Shown: in pieces, positions 29,217 to 37,545 of the stretch
Numbering within the stretch: position 1 is the stretch's first letter
Layout of the letters: every line of letters starts with the position of its first letter
Source of the DNA: Amycolatopsis nigrescens CSC17Ta-90
GTDB lineage: Bacteria > Actinomycetota > Actinomycetes > Mycobacteriales > Pseudonocardiaceae
Assembly (NCBI RefSeq): GCF_000384315.1
Contig: NZ_ARVW01000001.1
Location: forward strand, 1,125,746-1,189,745
Direction: 5' to 3'
Length of the DNA stretch: 64,000 nucleotides
Notes under the pieces: model-generated
Told to the model about the DNA's origin: nothing
The model's database searches: none
The model's input: only the letters and a program-made list of their open reading frames with translations
Translations under genes and position numbers: made by a program

Positions 29217-30005
29217 ATGACCGTTCCGCTGTACCTCGTCGACGCCTTCGCGCACGCGCCGCATACCGGCAATCCGGCCGCGGTGGTGCTGCTCGACGCA
29301 CCCGCGCCGGAGCCGTGGCTGCGCGAGATGGGCGCCGAGCTGAACCAGGCGGCCACCGCGTTCGCCTGCCCGTCGGCCGAAGGTGGCTGGGACTTGCGCT
29401 GGCTGACCGCGACCGCCGAGCTCGCGCTCTGCGGACACGGAACACAGGCCACCGCCCACGTGCTGCACGAGACCGGCCGCGATGGCGGCTCGATTCGCTT
29501 CCACACCAAGGCGGGCGAACTGCGCGCGGAGGTCACCGACACCGGGGTCACACTGGACTTTCCCGCGCTGCCCGCTCGGACCGCCGAACTCACCGGCGGG
29601 CTCGACGAGGCGCTGGCGGGCAGCACGCCGGTGTCCGTGCACCGCACCGAATTGGACTATCTGGTCGAACTGGGCACGGAGGAGGAACTTCGCGCGGCGG
29701 CGCCCGATCTGGCCGCACTCGCCGCGCTGCCGGTCCGCGGCCTGATCCTCACCGCACCCGGCCGCGAAGCCGACTTCGTCTCCCGCTTCTTCGCACCGGT
29801 CAGCGGCATCCCCGAGGACTCGGTGACCGGTTCGGCGCACTGCGCGCTGGCCCCGTACTGGTTCGACCGTCTCGGCCGGACCGAACTGACCGGCTACCAG
29901 GCGTCGGCGCGTGGCGGCTATGTCCGGGTCACCGTGGCCGGGCCGGGGCGGATCGGCCTCACCGGCCGGGCGCGCACGGTGGTCGAAGGAACTCTGAGGG
30001 GGTAG
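29217..30005 (+). CDS. PhzF-family isomerase-like protein lacking the usual catalytic Glu
   Basis: A 262-residue protein with the diaminopimelate-epimerase-like fold of the PhzF family. TGNPAAVVLL (17-26), CGHGT (about 79) and the C-terminal VSGIPEDSVTGSAHCALAPYW are typical. In PhzF the acid/base Glu lies in an S-E-T-x-F motif near residue 45; here the matching segment reads NQAATAF, so Ala occupies the Glu position. It may be catalytically different or inactive. The gene starts 52 bp after dinB and ends 13 bp before the molybdoenzyme gene. Confidence 0.85.
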   Translation: MTVPLYLVDAFAHAPHTGNPAAVVLLDAPAPEPWLREMGAELNQAATAFACPSAEGGWDLRWLTATAELALCGHGTQATAHVLHETGRDGGSIRFHTKAGELRAEVTDTGVTLDFPALPARTAELTGGLDEALAGSTPVSVHRTELDYLVELGTEEELRAAAPDLAALAALPVRGLILTAPGREADFVSRFFAPVSGIPEDSVTGSAHCALAPYWFDRLGRTELTGYQASARGGYVRVTVAGPGRIGLTGRARTVVEGTLRG

Positions 30006-30018
30006 GGAGGAATAGAGC

Positions 30019-32316
30019 ATGGTCCTGCATCTGACGCACTGGGGAACCTTCGAAGCGGAGGGTGACGGGCAGCGGCTGACCGAGGTCCGCCCGTGGAAGG
30101 GCGATCCGGAGCCGCAGCCGCTGATCGGCAATATCGCGTCGGCCCAGCATCATCCGGTGCGGATCGACCGGCCGCACGTGCGCGCGGGCTGGGCCGAGCA
30201 CGGGCCGGGCGCACCCGGACGTGGTGACGAGCCGTTCGTGCCGGTGTCCTGGGAGACCGCGCTGGAACTGCTTTCCGCCGAGTTGCGGCGGGTGTACGGC
30301 GAGCACGGGCCGCGCGCGGTCTTCGGCGGTTCGTACGGCTGGGGCAGCGCGGGCCGGTTCCACCACGCGCAGAGCCAGGTGCACCGGTTCCTGAACAGCC
30401 TCGGCGGGTACGTGCGTTCGGTCGGCAGCTACAGCTACGGCGCGGCCGAAGCGCTGACGCCGCACGTGATCGGCAACCTGGAGTGGCTGCTGGCCGCGTC
30501 CACGTCCTGGCCGGTGCTCGCGCGGCACACCGAGCTGGTGGTGGCCTTCGGCGGACTCTCCGAGAAGAACTCGGTGGTCGCTCCCGGCGGCATCGGCCGG
30601 CACGAGCAGCAGTCCTGGGTGAAGCAGGCCAGGGCGCGCGGCTGCCGGTTCGTCTCGGTCAGCCCGCTCGCAGACGACGACCATGCCGAGGCGGAGACCG
30701 AGTGGATCGCGCCACGGCCGGGCAGTGACGCCGCGATGATGCTCGCGCTGGCGTACGTGCTGGACGCCGAGGGCCTTGCCGACCACGATTTCCTGGACCG
30801 CTGCACGGTGGGCTACCCGAAGTTCGCGCGCTACCTGCGCGGCGAGTCCGACGGGGTGGCCAAGACCCCGGAATGGGCCGAGGCGATCTCCGGTGTTCCG
30901 GTGGCCCGGCTGGTCGAGCTGGCCAGGGAGATGGCGCGTTCGCGCACGATGATCATGGTCAGCTGGTCCCTGCAGCGCGCCCGGTTCGGCGAGCAGCCGC
31001 TGTGGCTCGGTGTCGTGCTGGCCGCCATGCTGGGCCAGTTCGGCCTGCCCGGCGGCGGTTTCGGCCATGGTTACGGGTCCAGCAGCGATGTCGGGCAGCC
31101 GCGGCGGATCGCGTCGGCGCCGTCGCTTCCCCAGGGGCAGAACGGGATCGACGAGTTCATCCCGGTGGCCAGGATCGCCGATCTGCTGCTCAACCCCGGG
31201 CAGGAGTACGACTACAACGGCGAGCGTCGTGTCTACCCGAACATCAGGCTGGTGTACTGGTGCGGCGGCAACCCGTTCCACCACCACCAGGACCTCGCGC
31301 GGCTGCGCGAAGCCTTCGCCCGGCCGGACACCGTGGTGGTGCACGAGCCGTTCTGGACCGCGACCGCGCGGCACGCGGACATCGTGCTGCCGTCCACGAT
31401 GTCCATCGAGCGCGACGACTTCGGCGCCGGCCGCAAGGACTCGCTGTTCTTCCCGATGCACGCACTGACCGAGCCGCACGCGGACGCCCGCGACGACTAC
31501 ACGGTCTTCACCGAGCTGGCCAAGCAACTGGGGGTAGCGGACCGGTTCACCGAAGGCCGTGACGCGCAGGATTGGCTGCGGCACCTGTACACGGAATGGC
31601 GGGACAGGCTGGGACGCAAGGGCCACGAGTTGCCGTCGTTCGACGAGTTCTGGGACAGCGACGTGCTGGAGATCCCGGTTCCCGACCGGGATCAGGTGCT
31701 GCTGGCCGAGTTTCGCGCGGACCCGCAGGGCCACCCGCTGAGCACGCCGAGCGGCAAGATCGAGATCTTTTCGGAGACCATCGACGGTTTCGGCTACCCG
31801 GACTGCCCGGGGCACCCGGTGTGGCTGGAACCGGAGGAATGGCTCGGCGGTGCACAGGCCGAGGTATTCCCGCTGCACCTGATCGCGAACCAGCCGAAGG
31901 CCAAGCTGCACAGCCAGCTCGACATGGGCGAGCACAGCCAGTCGACGAAGATCCACGGCCGCGAGCCGGCCAGGATGAACCCGGCGGACGCGGCAGCCAG
32001 GGGGCTCGCGGACGGTGCGGTGGTGCGCGTGTTCAACAATCGCGGCAGTTGCCTGGCCGGCCTGGTGCTGAGCAGCGCGGTCCGCCCCGGTGTGGTCCAG
32101 CTTTCCACCGGCGCCTGGTACGACCCGGACCCGGCGGACCCGAGCTTTTGCCGCCACGGCAACCCCAATGTGCTCACCGGCGACGTGCCCACGTCGAAAC
32201 TCGGCCAGGGCAGCACCGGCCAGCACGCCCTGGTGCAGGTCGAGCCCTACACCGACCCCGCTCCTCCGCTCACGGTGCTGGGCCCTCCCGCGATCACCAC
32301 TGGTCCACCCGGGTAA
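30019..32316 (+). CDS. Molybdopterin oxidoreductase, BisC/TorA-like (cytoplasmic S/N-oxide reductase)
   Basis: A 765-residue member of the DMSO reductase family. The N-terminus begins HLTHWGTFEAEGDGQRL, as in biotin sulfoxide and TMAO reductases. The molybdenum ligand Ser is expected in YGWGSAGRFHHAQSQVHRFL (about 102-121). Pterin-binding segments include VYWCGGNPFHHHQDL, HEPFWTATARHADIVLP and the C-terminal LIANQPKAKLHSQLD. There is no twin-arginine signal and no N-terminal Fe-S Cys cluster, so a cytoplasmic BisC-like enzyme reducing S-oxides or N-oxides is most likely. The ATG has a GGGAGGA site. Confidence 0.9.
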   Translation: MVLHLTHWGTFEAEGDGQRLTEVRPWKGDPEPQPLIGNIASAQHHPVRIDRPHVRAGWAEHGPGAPGRGDEPFVPVSWETALELLSAELRRVYGEHGPRAVFGGSYGWGSAGRFHHAQSQVHRFLNSLGGYVRSVGSYSYGAAEALTPHVIGNLEWLLAASTSWPVLARHTELVVAFGGLSEKNSVVAPGGIGRHEQQSWVKQARARGCRFVSVSPLADDDHAEAETEWIAPRPGSDAAMMLALAYVLDAEGLADHDFLDRCTVGYPKFARYLRGESDGVAKTPEWAEAISGVPVARLVELAREMARSRTMIMVSWSLQRARFGEQPLWLGVVLAAMLGQFGLPGGGFGHGYGSSSDVGQPRRIASAPSLPQGQNGIDEFIPVARIADLLLNPGQEYDYNGERRVYPNIRLVYWCGGNPFHHHQDLARLREAFARPDTVVVHEPFWTATARHADIVLPSTMSIERDDFGAGRKDSLFFPMHALTEPHADARDDYTVFTELAKQLGVADRFTEGRDAQDWLRHLYTEWRDRLGRKGHELPSFDEFWDSDVLEIPVPDRDQVLLAEFRADPQGHPLSTPSGKIEIFSETIDGFGYPDCPGHPVWLEPEEWLGGAQAEVFPLHLIANQPKAKLHSQLDMGEHSQSTKIHGREPARMNPADAAARGLADGAVVRVFNNRGSCLAGLVLSSAVRPGVVQLSTGAWYDPDPADPSFCRHGNPNVLTGDVPTSKLGQGSTGQHALVQVEPYTDPAPPLTVLGPPAITTGPPG

Positions 32317-32370
32317 CAGCTACCCTGGAGGCCCGGAGTCCGGAAGTTCGGCCAAGGGAGTGATGCCCGC

Positions 32371-33579
32371 ATGGACCCTGTCACCGAACTCGGCCGCCGG
32401 GCACGCGAAATCCGCTCATGGCGGCGGCTCAGCCTTCGTGCGGCGGCCGAGCTGTCCGGAATTTCGTACAGCTACCTGGGGCAGATCGAGCGCGGTGAAC
32501 GACCGGTCAACAGTCGCCGGGTCCTCGAAGCACTGGCGCGTACCCTCCGGGTGTCGCCGACGGAACTGACCGGCAAGCCCTACGCCCCCTTGGATCCGGC
32601 TTCGAACGCCGCGCACGCGGCCATGACGGCGGTCGAAGATGCGATCAGCGGCTGGTGGGTCGGTGAAGTGCCGGACTCACCTCGGCGCCCATGGTCGGCG
32701 GTTCTGGCCGACGTGGACCGGCTGAACAAGGTTCTGCGTCCACGGGCCGCCTACTTGGAGCAGGCCGAACTACTGCCCCGGCTGATCCGAGATCTGCTCG
32801 TCTCGGCCGCGGAGCCGACCACGCGCGATGCCGCGTTACGTGGCCTGATCGGTGCGTACAAATCGGTTACCTATGTCGCGTTCGACCTCGGATTCCGTGG
32901 CCTGCCCGCACTTGCCATGGAAAGAATGCGCCAAGCCGCCGAAGAACTCGGCGACCCGGTAGAGATCGCGGATGTCGCCTGGCGGCGAGCCCAGATCATC
33001 AGTGGCGGCAACCGGTCACGGCAGTACCAGCTCGCGGTGGGCATCGCAGATGATGACGAGATTCCCCCGCACCTTCGGGGCATGGCCCATCTGACCGCCG
33101 CACTCGCCGCTGCCGCACAGGGCGATGCGGACACCGCACAAGGTCGCCTCACTGAGGCGGCGGAACTCGCTGCGCACATCGACACCGACGACAAGCCCTG
33201 GACGAAGACCGACTTCAACCGCACCAATGTCGATGTCTGGCGAGTATCGATCGGCGTAGAGCTCGGCCATGGGGCGAAGGTCGCGGAAATCGCCGCAGCC
33301 ATGCGCCCGCTGGAAACCCTTCCCGTGGCCCATCGCCAAGCCCAGTTCTGGCTCGACTACGGGCGTGGCCTGCTCGCCGAGCGCAAACACCGCGAACGCG
33401 GCCTTGCTGCCCTGCTCAAGGCAGAGAAGCTGGCGCCGGAGAAAGTCCGCAACAACGTGTTCGCCCGCGAAGCGGTCACCGACCTGCTGGGCTGGGCACG
33501 CCGGGACGCCGGCGGGCGCGAACTGCGCTACCTCGCTTGGCAGATGGGCGTAGCACCTATCGGCCTGACGTCAGGCTGA
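32371..33579 (+). CDS. XRE-family regulator with TPR-like C-terminal region, copy 1
   Basis: A 402-residue regulator. The helix-turn-helix lies at about 7-65 (LSLRAAAELSGISYSYLGQIERGE). The remaining 330 residues are helical with TPR-like repeats (AHLTAALAAAAQGDADTAQGRLTEAAELA) and end in RDAGGRELRYLAWQMGVAPIG. Similar actinobacterial regulators control development or secondary metabolism. A paralogue of nearly the same length follows after 2 bp. Codon 156 is TTA. The target and ligand are unknown. Confidence 0.85.
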   Translation: MDPVTELGRRAREIRSWRRLSLRAAAELSGISYSYLGQIERGERPVNSRRVLEALARTLRVSPTELTGKPYAPLDPASNAAHAAMTAVEDAISGWWVGEVPDSPRRPWSAVLADVDRLNKVLRPRAAYLEQAELLPRLIRDLLVSAAEPTTRDAALRGLIGAYKSVTYVAFDLGFRGLPALAMERMRQAAEELGDPVEIADVAWRRAQIISGGNRSRQYQLAVGIADDDEIPPHLRGMAHLTAALAAAAQGDADTAQGRLTEAAELAAHIDTDDKPWTKTDFNRTNVDVWRVSIGVELGHGAKVAEIAAAMRPLETLPVAHRQAQFWLDYGRGLLAERKHRERGLAALLKAEKLAPEKVRNNVFAREAVTDLLGWARRDAGGRELRYLAWQMGVAPIGLTSG

Positions 33580-33581
33580 TC

Positions 33582-34793
33582 GTGTTCAACCACCCGCCGT
33601 CAGGTGACGGTTCCGAGCTCGGGCGTCGCCTGCGGGAGATTCGTTCGTGGCGGCAGCTCACCCTCCGTGCGGCAGCTCAGCTTTCCGGAATCTCCTACAC
33701 CTATCTGGGACAGATCGAACGCGGCGAAAAGCCGGTGAACAACCGGCGGGTGCTCGAAGCGCTGGCGAAGACACTGCGCGTCGCACCGACCGAACTGACC
33801 GGTGCGCCATACCCACCGACCGATCCGGTCGGCAGCGATGCGCATGCTGCACTGGACGCCATCGAATCCGTGCTGACCGAATGGTTGCCTGGCGAAATCC
33901 CGGATGACCTGCCACCTCGGCCGTGGGCACTCGCCGCCGCCGAGACCGACCGGCTCACTACGGTACTGCGCCCGCGGTCGGACTACGCCGGACAGGGTGA
34001 GATCCTGCCGCTGCTGATTCGCGACCTGCTGTTCCATGTGCACAGCGAGCACCGGTACTCCGCGCTCGAAGCCCTGATGACCGCATATTATGCGGCCGGA
34101 AATGTCGCAGCCCGGCTCGGCAAGCGGCAGTTGACCTACGTAGCGGGCGAACGCGTGCGCGCGGCCGCCGAACTCCTGGGCCAGCCCGAGTGGCTGGCCG
34201 TTTCCGCCTGGGTGCGCGCCCAGTTCCTCAGCGCGGCATCACGTCGCCGACAGTACGACCTGGCCATGGCGAGCGTGGAATTCCCGGGTGCCCGCCTGGA
34301 ATCCAGAGGCATGAGCCATCTGACCGCCGCGATGGCAGCAGCCGCCCAAGGCGATGGATCCACCGCAAGGGCACATCTCGATGATGCCGACCGGATGGCG
34401 CGAGAAGTGAGCCCGACATCATCCTGGGGCATGGGGACCCTCAACTTCAGTCCGGCCAATGTCGGAATCTGGCGTGTGGCCATCGGCACCGAACTGGGCG
34501 ACGGGGGAAAGATCGCCGAAATCGCGCGCACCGTGGAATGGCAGCGGATGCCCATCTCCAGGCAAGGCGCGTTCTGGATGGATCTCGGGCGTGGCCTCCT
34601 GCAGGATCGCCAAACTCGGGAAAACGGCCTGCGCGCGCTACTGCAGGCTGAAACCCTGACCCCACAACAGGTACGAGTGAACCCCTTCGTTCGCGAAGCC
34701 GTGTCAGACCAGCTTCGCCGGGCCCGGCGGGATGCGGGCGGTCGCGAGTTGCGCGGACTTGCCTGGCGTGTCGGCGTGGCACCTATCGGGTGA
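33582..34793 (+). CDS. XRE-family regulator with TPR-like C-terminal region, copy 2
   Basis: A 403-residue paralogue of the gene before it, matching along its whole length: LTLRAAAQLSGISYTYLGQIERGEKPVN in the DNA-binding part, SHLTAAMAAAAQGDGSTARAHLDDADRMA in the TPR-like part and the same RRDAGGRELRGLAW...GVAPIG end. I chose the GTG at 33582, two bases after the first copy's stop, because it makes both proteins equal in length; an ATG at 33537 would overlap the first gene. It looks like a tandem duplication that has diverged. The two may form heterodimers (inference). Confidence 0.83.
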   Translation: MFNHPPSGDGSELGRRLREIRSWRQLTLRAAAQLSGISYTYLGQIERGEKPVNNRRVLEALAKTLRVAPTELTGAPYPPTDPVGSDAHAALDAIESVLTEWLPGEIPDDLPPRPWALAAAETDRLTTVLRPRSDYAGQGEILPLLIRDLLFHVHSEHRYSALEALMTAYYAAGNVAARLGKRQLTYVAGERVRAAAELLGQPEWLAVSAWVRAQFLSAASRRRQYDLAMASVEFPGARLESRGMSHLTAAMAAAAQGDGSTARAHLDDADRMAREVSPTSSWGMGTLNFSPANVGIWRVAIGTELGDGGKIAEIARTVEWQRMPISRQGAFWMDLGRGLLQDRQTRENGLRALLQAETLTPQQVRVNPFVREAVSDQLRRARRDAGGRELRGLAWRVGVAPIG

Positions 34794-34871
34794 AACAACC
34801 CGCCTGTGCACATCTTGTGCACGAGGTGGAGCCGGTCACTTTTAGCGTCGCCTTCCACAGGGGAGGTGACA

Positions 34872-35147
34872 GTGCTGATGGCACGCGAAGAAGAAGTGGC
34901 TCCGATTCCGGTCCAGCTCCGGATGCGGCGCGGCGACAAACCGCACCTTTACCGGGATCGCGAGCTCCGCGATCACACGGTCTTCGAAGTGCTGCCGGTA
35001 TGCGGGGAACTGCGGACCACTCCCCCGCATCCTCGTCGCGAACTGAGCGGCGAGTTCGACACGGCCGGCCGCCTTTGCGGGGCTTGCTGTTCCTGGCTCC
35101 GGCGGTACCCGCACCGGTTGATCGTCACGCGGTGGCCGGTCGAATGA
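34872..35147 (+). CDS. Small zinc-ribbon-like protein 1
   Basis: A 91-residue protein that I cannot name. It has one Cys in VLPVCGEL and a cluster LCGACCSW near the C-terminus, a C...C-x-x-C layout that suggests a metal site. The start is the GTG at 34872, 5 bases after a GGAGGT site; the Met two codons later is an alternative. The stop overlaps the start of the next small gene (ATGA), so the two are coupled. Its place directly after the XRE pair suggests a shared pathway. Confidence 0.55.
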   Translation: MLMAREEEVAPIPVQLRMRRGDKPHLYRDRELRDHTVFEVLPVCGELRTTPPHPRRELSGEFDTAGRLCGACCSWLRRYPHRLIVTRWPVE

Positions 35148-35389
35148 TGACTCCCTGGTACCCGATCATCGGGAGCCGGTGGCATATCGCCACCACGAGC
35201 GGGCCGCTGCCAACCGGAACGGCGGTCACCCTGCTTTGCGGTCTCAAGTGGACGGTCGAGTACGGCCACCGGCCGCTGCGCACCTTCCAGTGCTGGAAAT
35301 GCGATTACATCTATCGGCGAGCCAACGGGATACCGATCCTCGGCGACCATCCCGGTGCTCCGAAAAAGGACGAACACCATGCATTCTGA
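35144..35389 (+). CDS. Small zinc-ribbon-like protein 2
   Basis: An 81-residue protein. The layout repeats that of its upstream neighbour: one Cys in TLLCGLKW and then CWKC in FQCWKCDYIYRR. The two may be distant relatives. It starts at an ATG overlapping the previous stop and overlaps the start of the next gene by 11 bases, which argues for tight co-expression. Function unknown. Confidence 0.55.
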   Translation: MMTPWYPIIGSRWHIATTSGPLPTGTAVTLLCGLKWTVEYGHRPLRTFQCWKCDYIYRRANGIPILGDHPGAPKKDEHHAF

Positions 35390-35627
35390 GACGCCGCTCG
35401 CGGAACGCAACGGCGCCGAGTTCGTGGCCGTGATGACCGAACTGGTCCGGCTGCGACGCCAACGCGGCCTCAGCCAGAAGGAAGTGGCCCACCGCATGGG
35501 CGTCAGCCCGGCCACCATCTGCCGCCTCGAACAAGGCGCCCGCAGCGAAGTCCGCGTGGTGCAAGTCCAGAAATACGCCGAAACCATGGGCCTTCGCGTC
35601 GCCATGGTCATCACCGTCGCAGGCTGA
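35379..35627 (+). CDS. Small XRE-type helix-turn-helix protein
   Basis: An 82-residue DNA-binding protein consisting almost only of an XRE domain: LRRQRGLSQKEVAHRMGVSPATICRLEQG, then a closing helix and VAMVITVAG strand. This compact form resembles antitoxin-type and phage-type regulators. The ATG has AAAAAGGA about 8 bases upstream. It is the third gene of a coupled set after the tandem XRE regulators. No toxin-like partner was recognised. Confidence 0.75.
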   Translation: MHSETPLAERNGAEFVAVMTELVRLRRQRGLSQKEVAHRMGVSPATICRLEQGARSEVRVVQVQKYAETMGLRVAMVITVAG

Positions 35628-35648
35628 TCTCACTCGGTCAGAGGCCGT

Positions 35649-35936
35649 GCCAAGACAGCGGCCGAACATCCAGAACTGGACCTGTCACCCAGCCCACTGG
35701 TAGACATCGGATGGCACACCTTCCTACTCGACACTCGCGCCTACCAGAGGTTCTGCCGGGATATCGCGGGTCGATTCATTCATCACGTGCCCGACGACAA
35801 CAACGACAGACCGGCACTGTGCTGCGGTGACGAGTACCCGAAATGGGCTAAGGTCACGCTGGGCGCGATCCGAGCCTCCGGGTACACACCCGATCTTGCC
35901 CTCGTCCGCGTCGGCCAACGCGGCCAGGTGCAGTAG
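35649..35936 (+). pseudogene. 5'-truncated GRDP-like gene fragment
   Basis: A frame without a start codon reads AAEHPELDLSPSPLVDIGWHT, then FLLDTRAYQRFCRDIAGRFIHHVPDD and on to a TAG at 35934-35936. The W-H...Y-x-x-F-C...HH-x-P core matches the family of the intact gene at 18563. The frame is closed upstream by the stop of the small XRE gene, and the expected first 20-60 residues are absent. The C-terminal Cys-rich end also looks altered. I take it as a gene remnant. Confidence 0.6.
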
Positions 35937-36036
35937 CGGCGACGACGGGTGCCGTGCGTCAGGTGAAGATGGCAACGAGAACACGGACACCAACAAATAA
36001 CCCACGATCCCAGTCAGTACCTCCGGAAGGGTTGAT

Positions 36037-36921
36037 GTGCCAGTACAGCACGAGTGGAGCGAACTGCCCGAAGCAGTTCAGGACATCGTCCAGGGCCACG
36101 TGGGCCCGGTAGCCGAGGCGACCAGCGTACCGGGCGGGCAGTCCTGTGATGTGGCCACCACTCTGCACCGGGCCGACGGGCGGCTGGTGTTTCTCAAGGG
36201 AGTCCGTGGGGTCAGCCCCCGGATGCGTTGGCTGAGGAATGAGGCGACCGCTGGTGTTCTTGCTCCGGGAGTGTCGCCGGAGGTGCTGTTCCACGAGGAC
36301 GTGGGCGACTGGCTCGTGGTGGGTTTCGAGCACATCGTCGGCCGGGCCGCGGTCCTGACGCCCGACTCGGCCGACCTGACCCCTGTAGCGTCCACTGTGG
36401 ATCGCATCGCCGCGCTACCGGGAACCGGGCTTCGGCCGTTACGCGATCGATGGGCCGGCGGGCAGTGGTGGCGGAAACTCGCCGAAGAGGCACCGGAGCA
36501 TGTTTGGGTGAACGATGTGAACCTGCTGGCCGACTGGACGGGCAGGGCTCCCGAACTGGTCCATGGTGACCACCTTCTGCACACCGATCTCCACGCGGAC
36601 CAGTTCGTGATCGGCGCGCGCGGCGAGGTCCATGTCATCGACTGGGGATGGCCCGCCGCGGGCGCCAAGTGGGTCGACGCGGCCTTTCTGGTGATCCGGT
36701 TGATGGTATCCGGCCACGCAGCGGCGGACGCGGAGTCGTGGGCCCGGAAACTGACCGCCTGGTCGGACGTCTCAGAAGAAGCGCTGACCGCTTTCGCGGT
36801 GTATGTCGCCGGTCTCTGGACACATCGCGCGGTCACGGACCCCCAACCGGGTGCGGCGCGACGGGCTAAGGTCGCCCGCGAGTACGCCGCATGGCGACTC
36901 GCGGCCCACGCCGCCGTGTAA
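36037..36921 (+). CDS. Aminoglycoside phosphotransferase (APH)-like kinase-fold protein
   Basis: A 294-residue protein with an APH/choline-kinase fold. The N-lobe Lys is probably in RLVFLKGV. The catalytic loop reads HTDLHADQ, which keeps the catalytic Asp but has Gln where Asn normally binds magnesium. The metal-binding Asp follows in HVIDWGWP. It may phosphorylate a small molecule; drug resistance cannot be inferred. The GTG start has a GGAAGGG site. One Leu is encoded by TTA. It stands alone between the XRE module and a small hypothetical gene. Confidence 0.7.
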   Translation: MPVQHEWSELPEAVQDIVQGHVGPVAEATSVPGGQSCDVATTLHRADGRLVFLKGVRGVSPRMRWLRNEATAGVLAPGVSPEVLFHEDVGDWLVVGFEHIVGRAAVLTPDSADLTPVASTVDRIAALPGTGLRPLRDRWAGGQWWRKLAEEAPEHVWVNDVNLLADWTGRAPELVHGDHLLHTDLHADQFVIGARGEVHVIDWGWPAAGAKWVDAAFLVIRLMVSGHAAADAESWARKLTAWSDVSEEALTAFAVYVAGLWTHRAVTDPQPGAARRAKVAREYAAWRLAAHAAV

Positions 36922-37221
36922 GGGCATCAGGACGCAGTAGTGACCAGCGACAAGGACGGAGGCCCGGCGTCCAGCCGATTGCCGCACCTGCCTGACCCGC
37001 GCACTGGTCAGCCATTTCCACCGCATGGTCCAGGGTTCATCGGCAACGACAAGGAACCCGAGCACGATCGTCACCGCGACATCCGGCTATCGCGAAAACC
37101 GAAACCGCCTCCCGGGATGGGCCGATTTCCTTGTTCGCCGGGGATGGGCTGGAAATTCTGGGCTATTGGTGGGCCTGGCTGGGGATCATTGTGACCACCT
37201 ACCTGATGTCGAATCCGTTCA
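36922..37221. other. 300-bp region with doubtful coding content
   Basis: A frame from the GTG at 36940 to 37194 would give an 84-residue Pro/Gly-rich peptide (RLPHLPDPRTGQPFPPHGPG), and another frame near 37140-37215 would encode a hydrophobic stretch (GYWWAWLGIIVTTYLM). Neither has a good ribosome site. The hydrophobic stretch could be the lost membrane segment of the following gene, separated from it by a frameshift. Confidence 0.35.
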
Positions 37222-37539
37222 ATGTCGAGACGGTGTCGGCTGGGGCGGTGGGAGCAGAGCCGGTGGAAGCGGCGGAACTGGCTCAAGATCTACGAGCTGA
37301 AGAAGATCGACGTCGTCTACGGCGAAGGCCAGTTGTACCTGGAGATCTTCGACGACTCCAAGCACGGCATGAGCCGCACCTTCAGTGAGTTCCAGCGCGA
37401 CCGCCGGATCTGGGACCTGCTCTACAACGGCCTGGTGCACTCGATCGCCGACGGGGCCGAGATCAAGCCGAGCACGATCGGCAAACTCCAACTCAACGGC
37501 CACCCGGCACTGACGGCCCGTCGAGAACGCGGGCACTGA
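37222..37539 (+). CDS. Hypothetical protein, possibly the soluble part of a frameshifted membrane protein
   Basis: A 105-residue open frame. Residues from about 18 are clearly protein-like: RNWLKIYELKKIDVVYGEG, a beta-rich middle, then RRIWDLLYNGLVHSIADG. I recognise the W-x-x-R...WDL-x-YNG-x-x-HS pattern from unnamed Pseudonocardiales proteins that normally begin with a membrane segment. The N-terminal 15 residues are Arg/Trp-rich and look out of frame, and a hydrophobic segment lies just upstream in another frame. The true start is therefore unsure. It converges on the kinase gene with 6 bp between stops. Confidence 0.45.
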   Translation: MSRRCRLGRWEQSRWKRRNWLKIYELKKIDVVYGEGQLYLEIFDDSKHGMSRTFSEFQRDRRIWDLLYNGLVHSIADGAEIKPSTIGKLQLNGHPALTARRERGH

Positions 37540-37545
37540 GCCGAT

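Noticed and set aside
35379..35627. Classical toxin-antitoxin pair with the small XRE protein as antitoxin
   Set aside because: Neither of the two small neighbours resembles RelE, HigB, HipA or another known toxin, so the claim cannot be supported.
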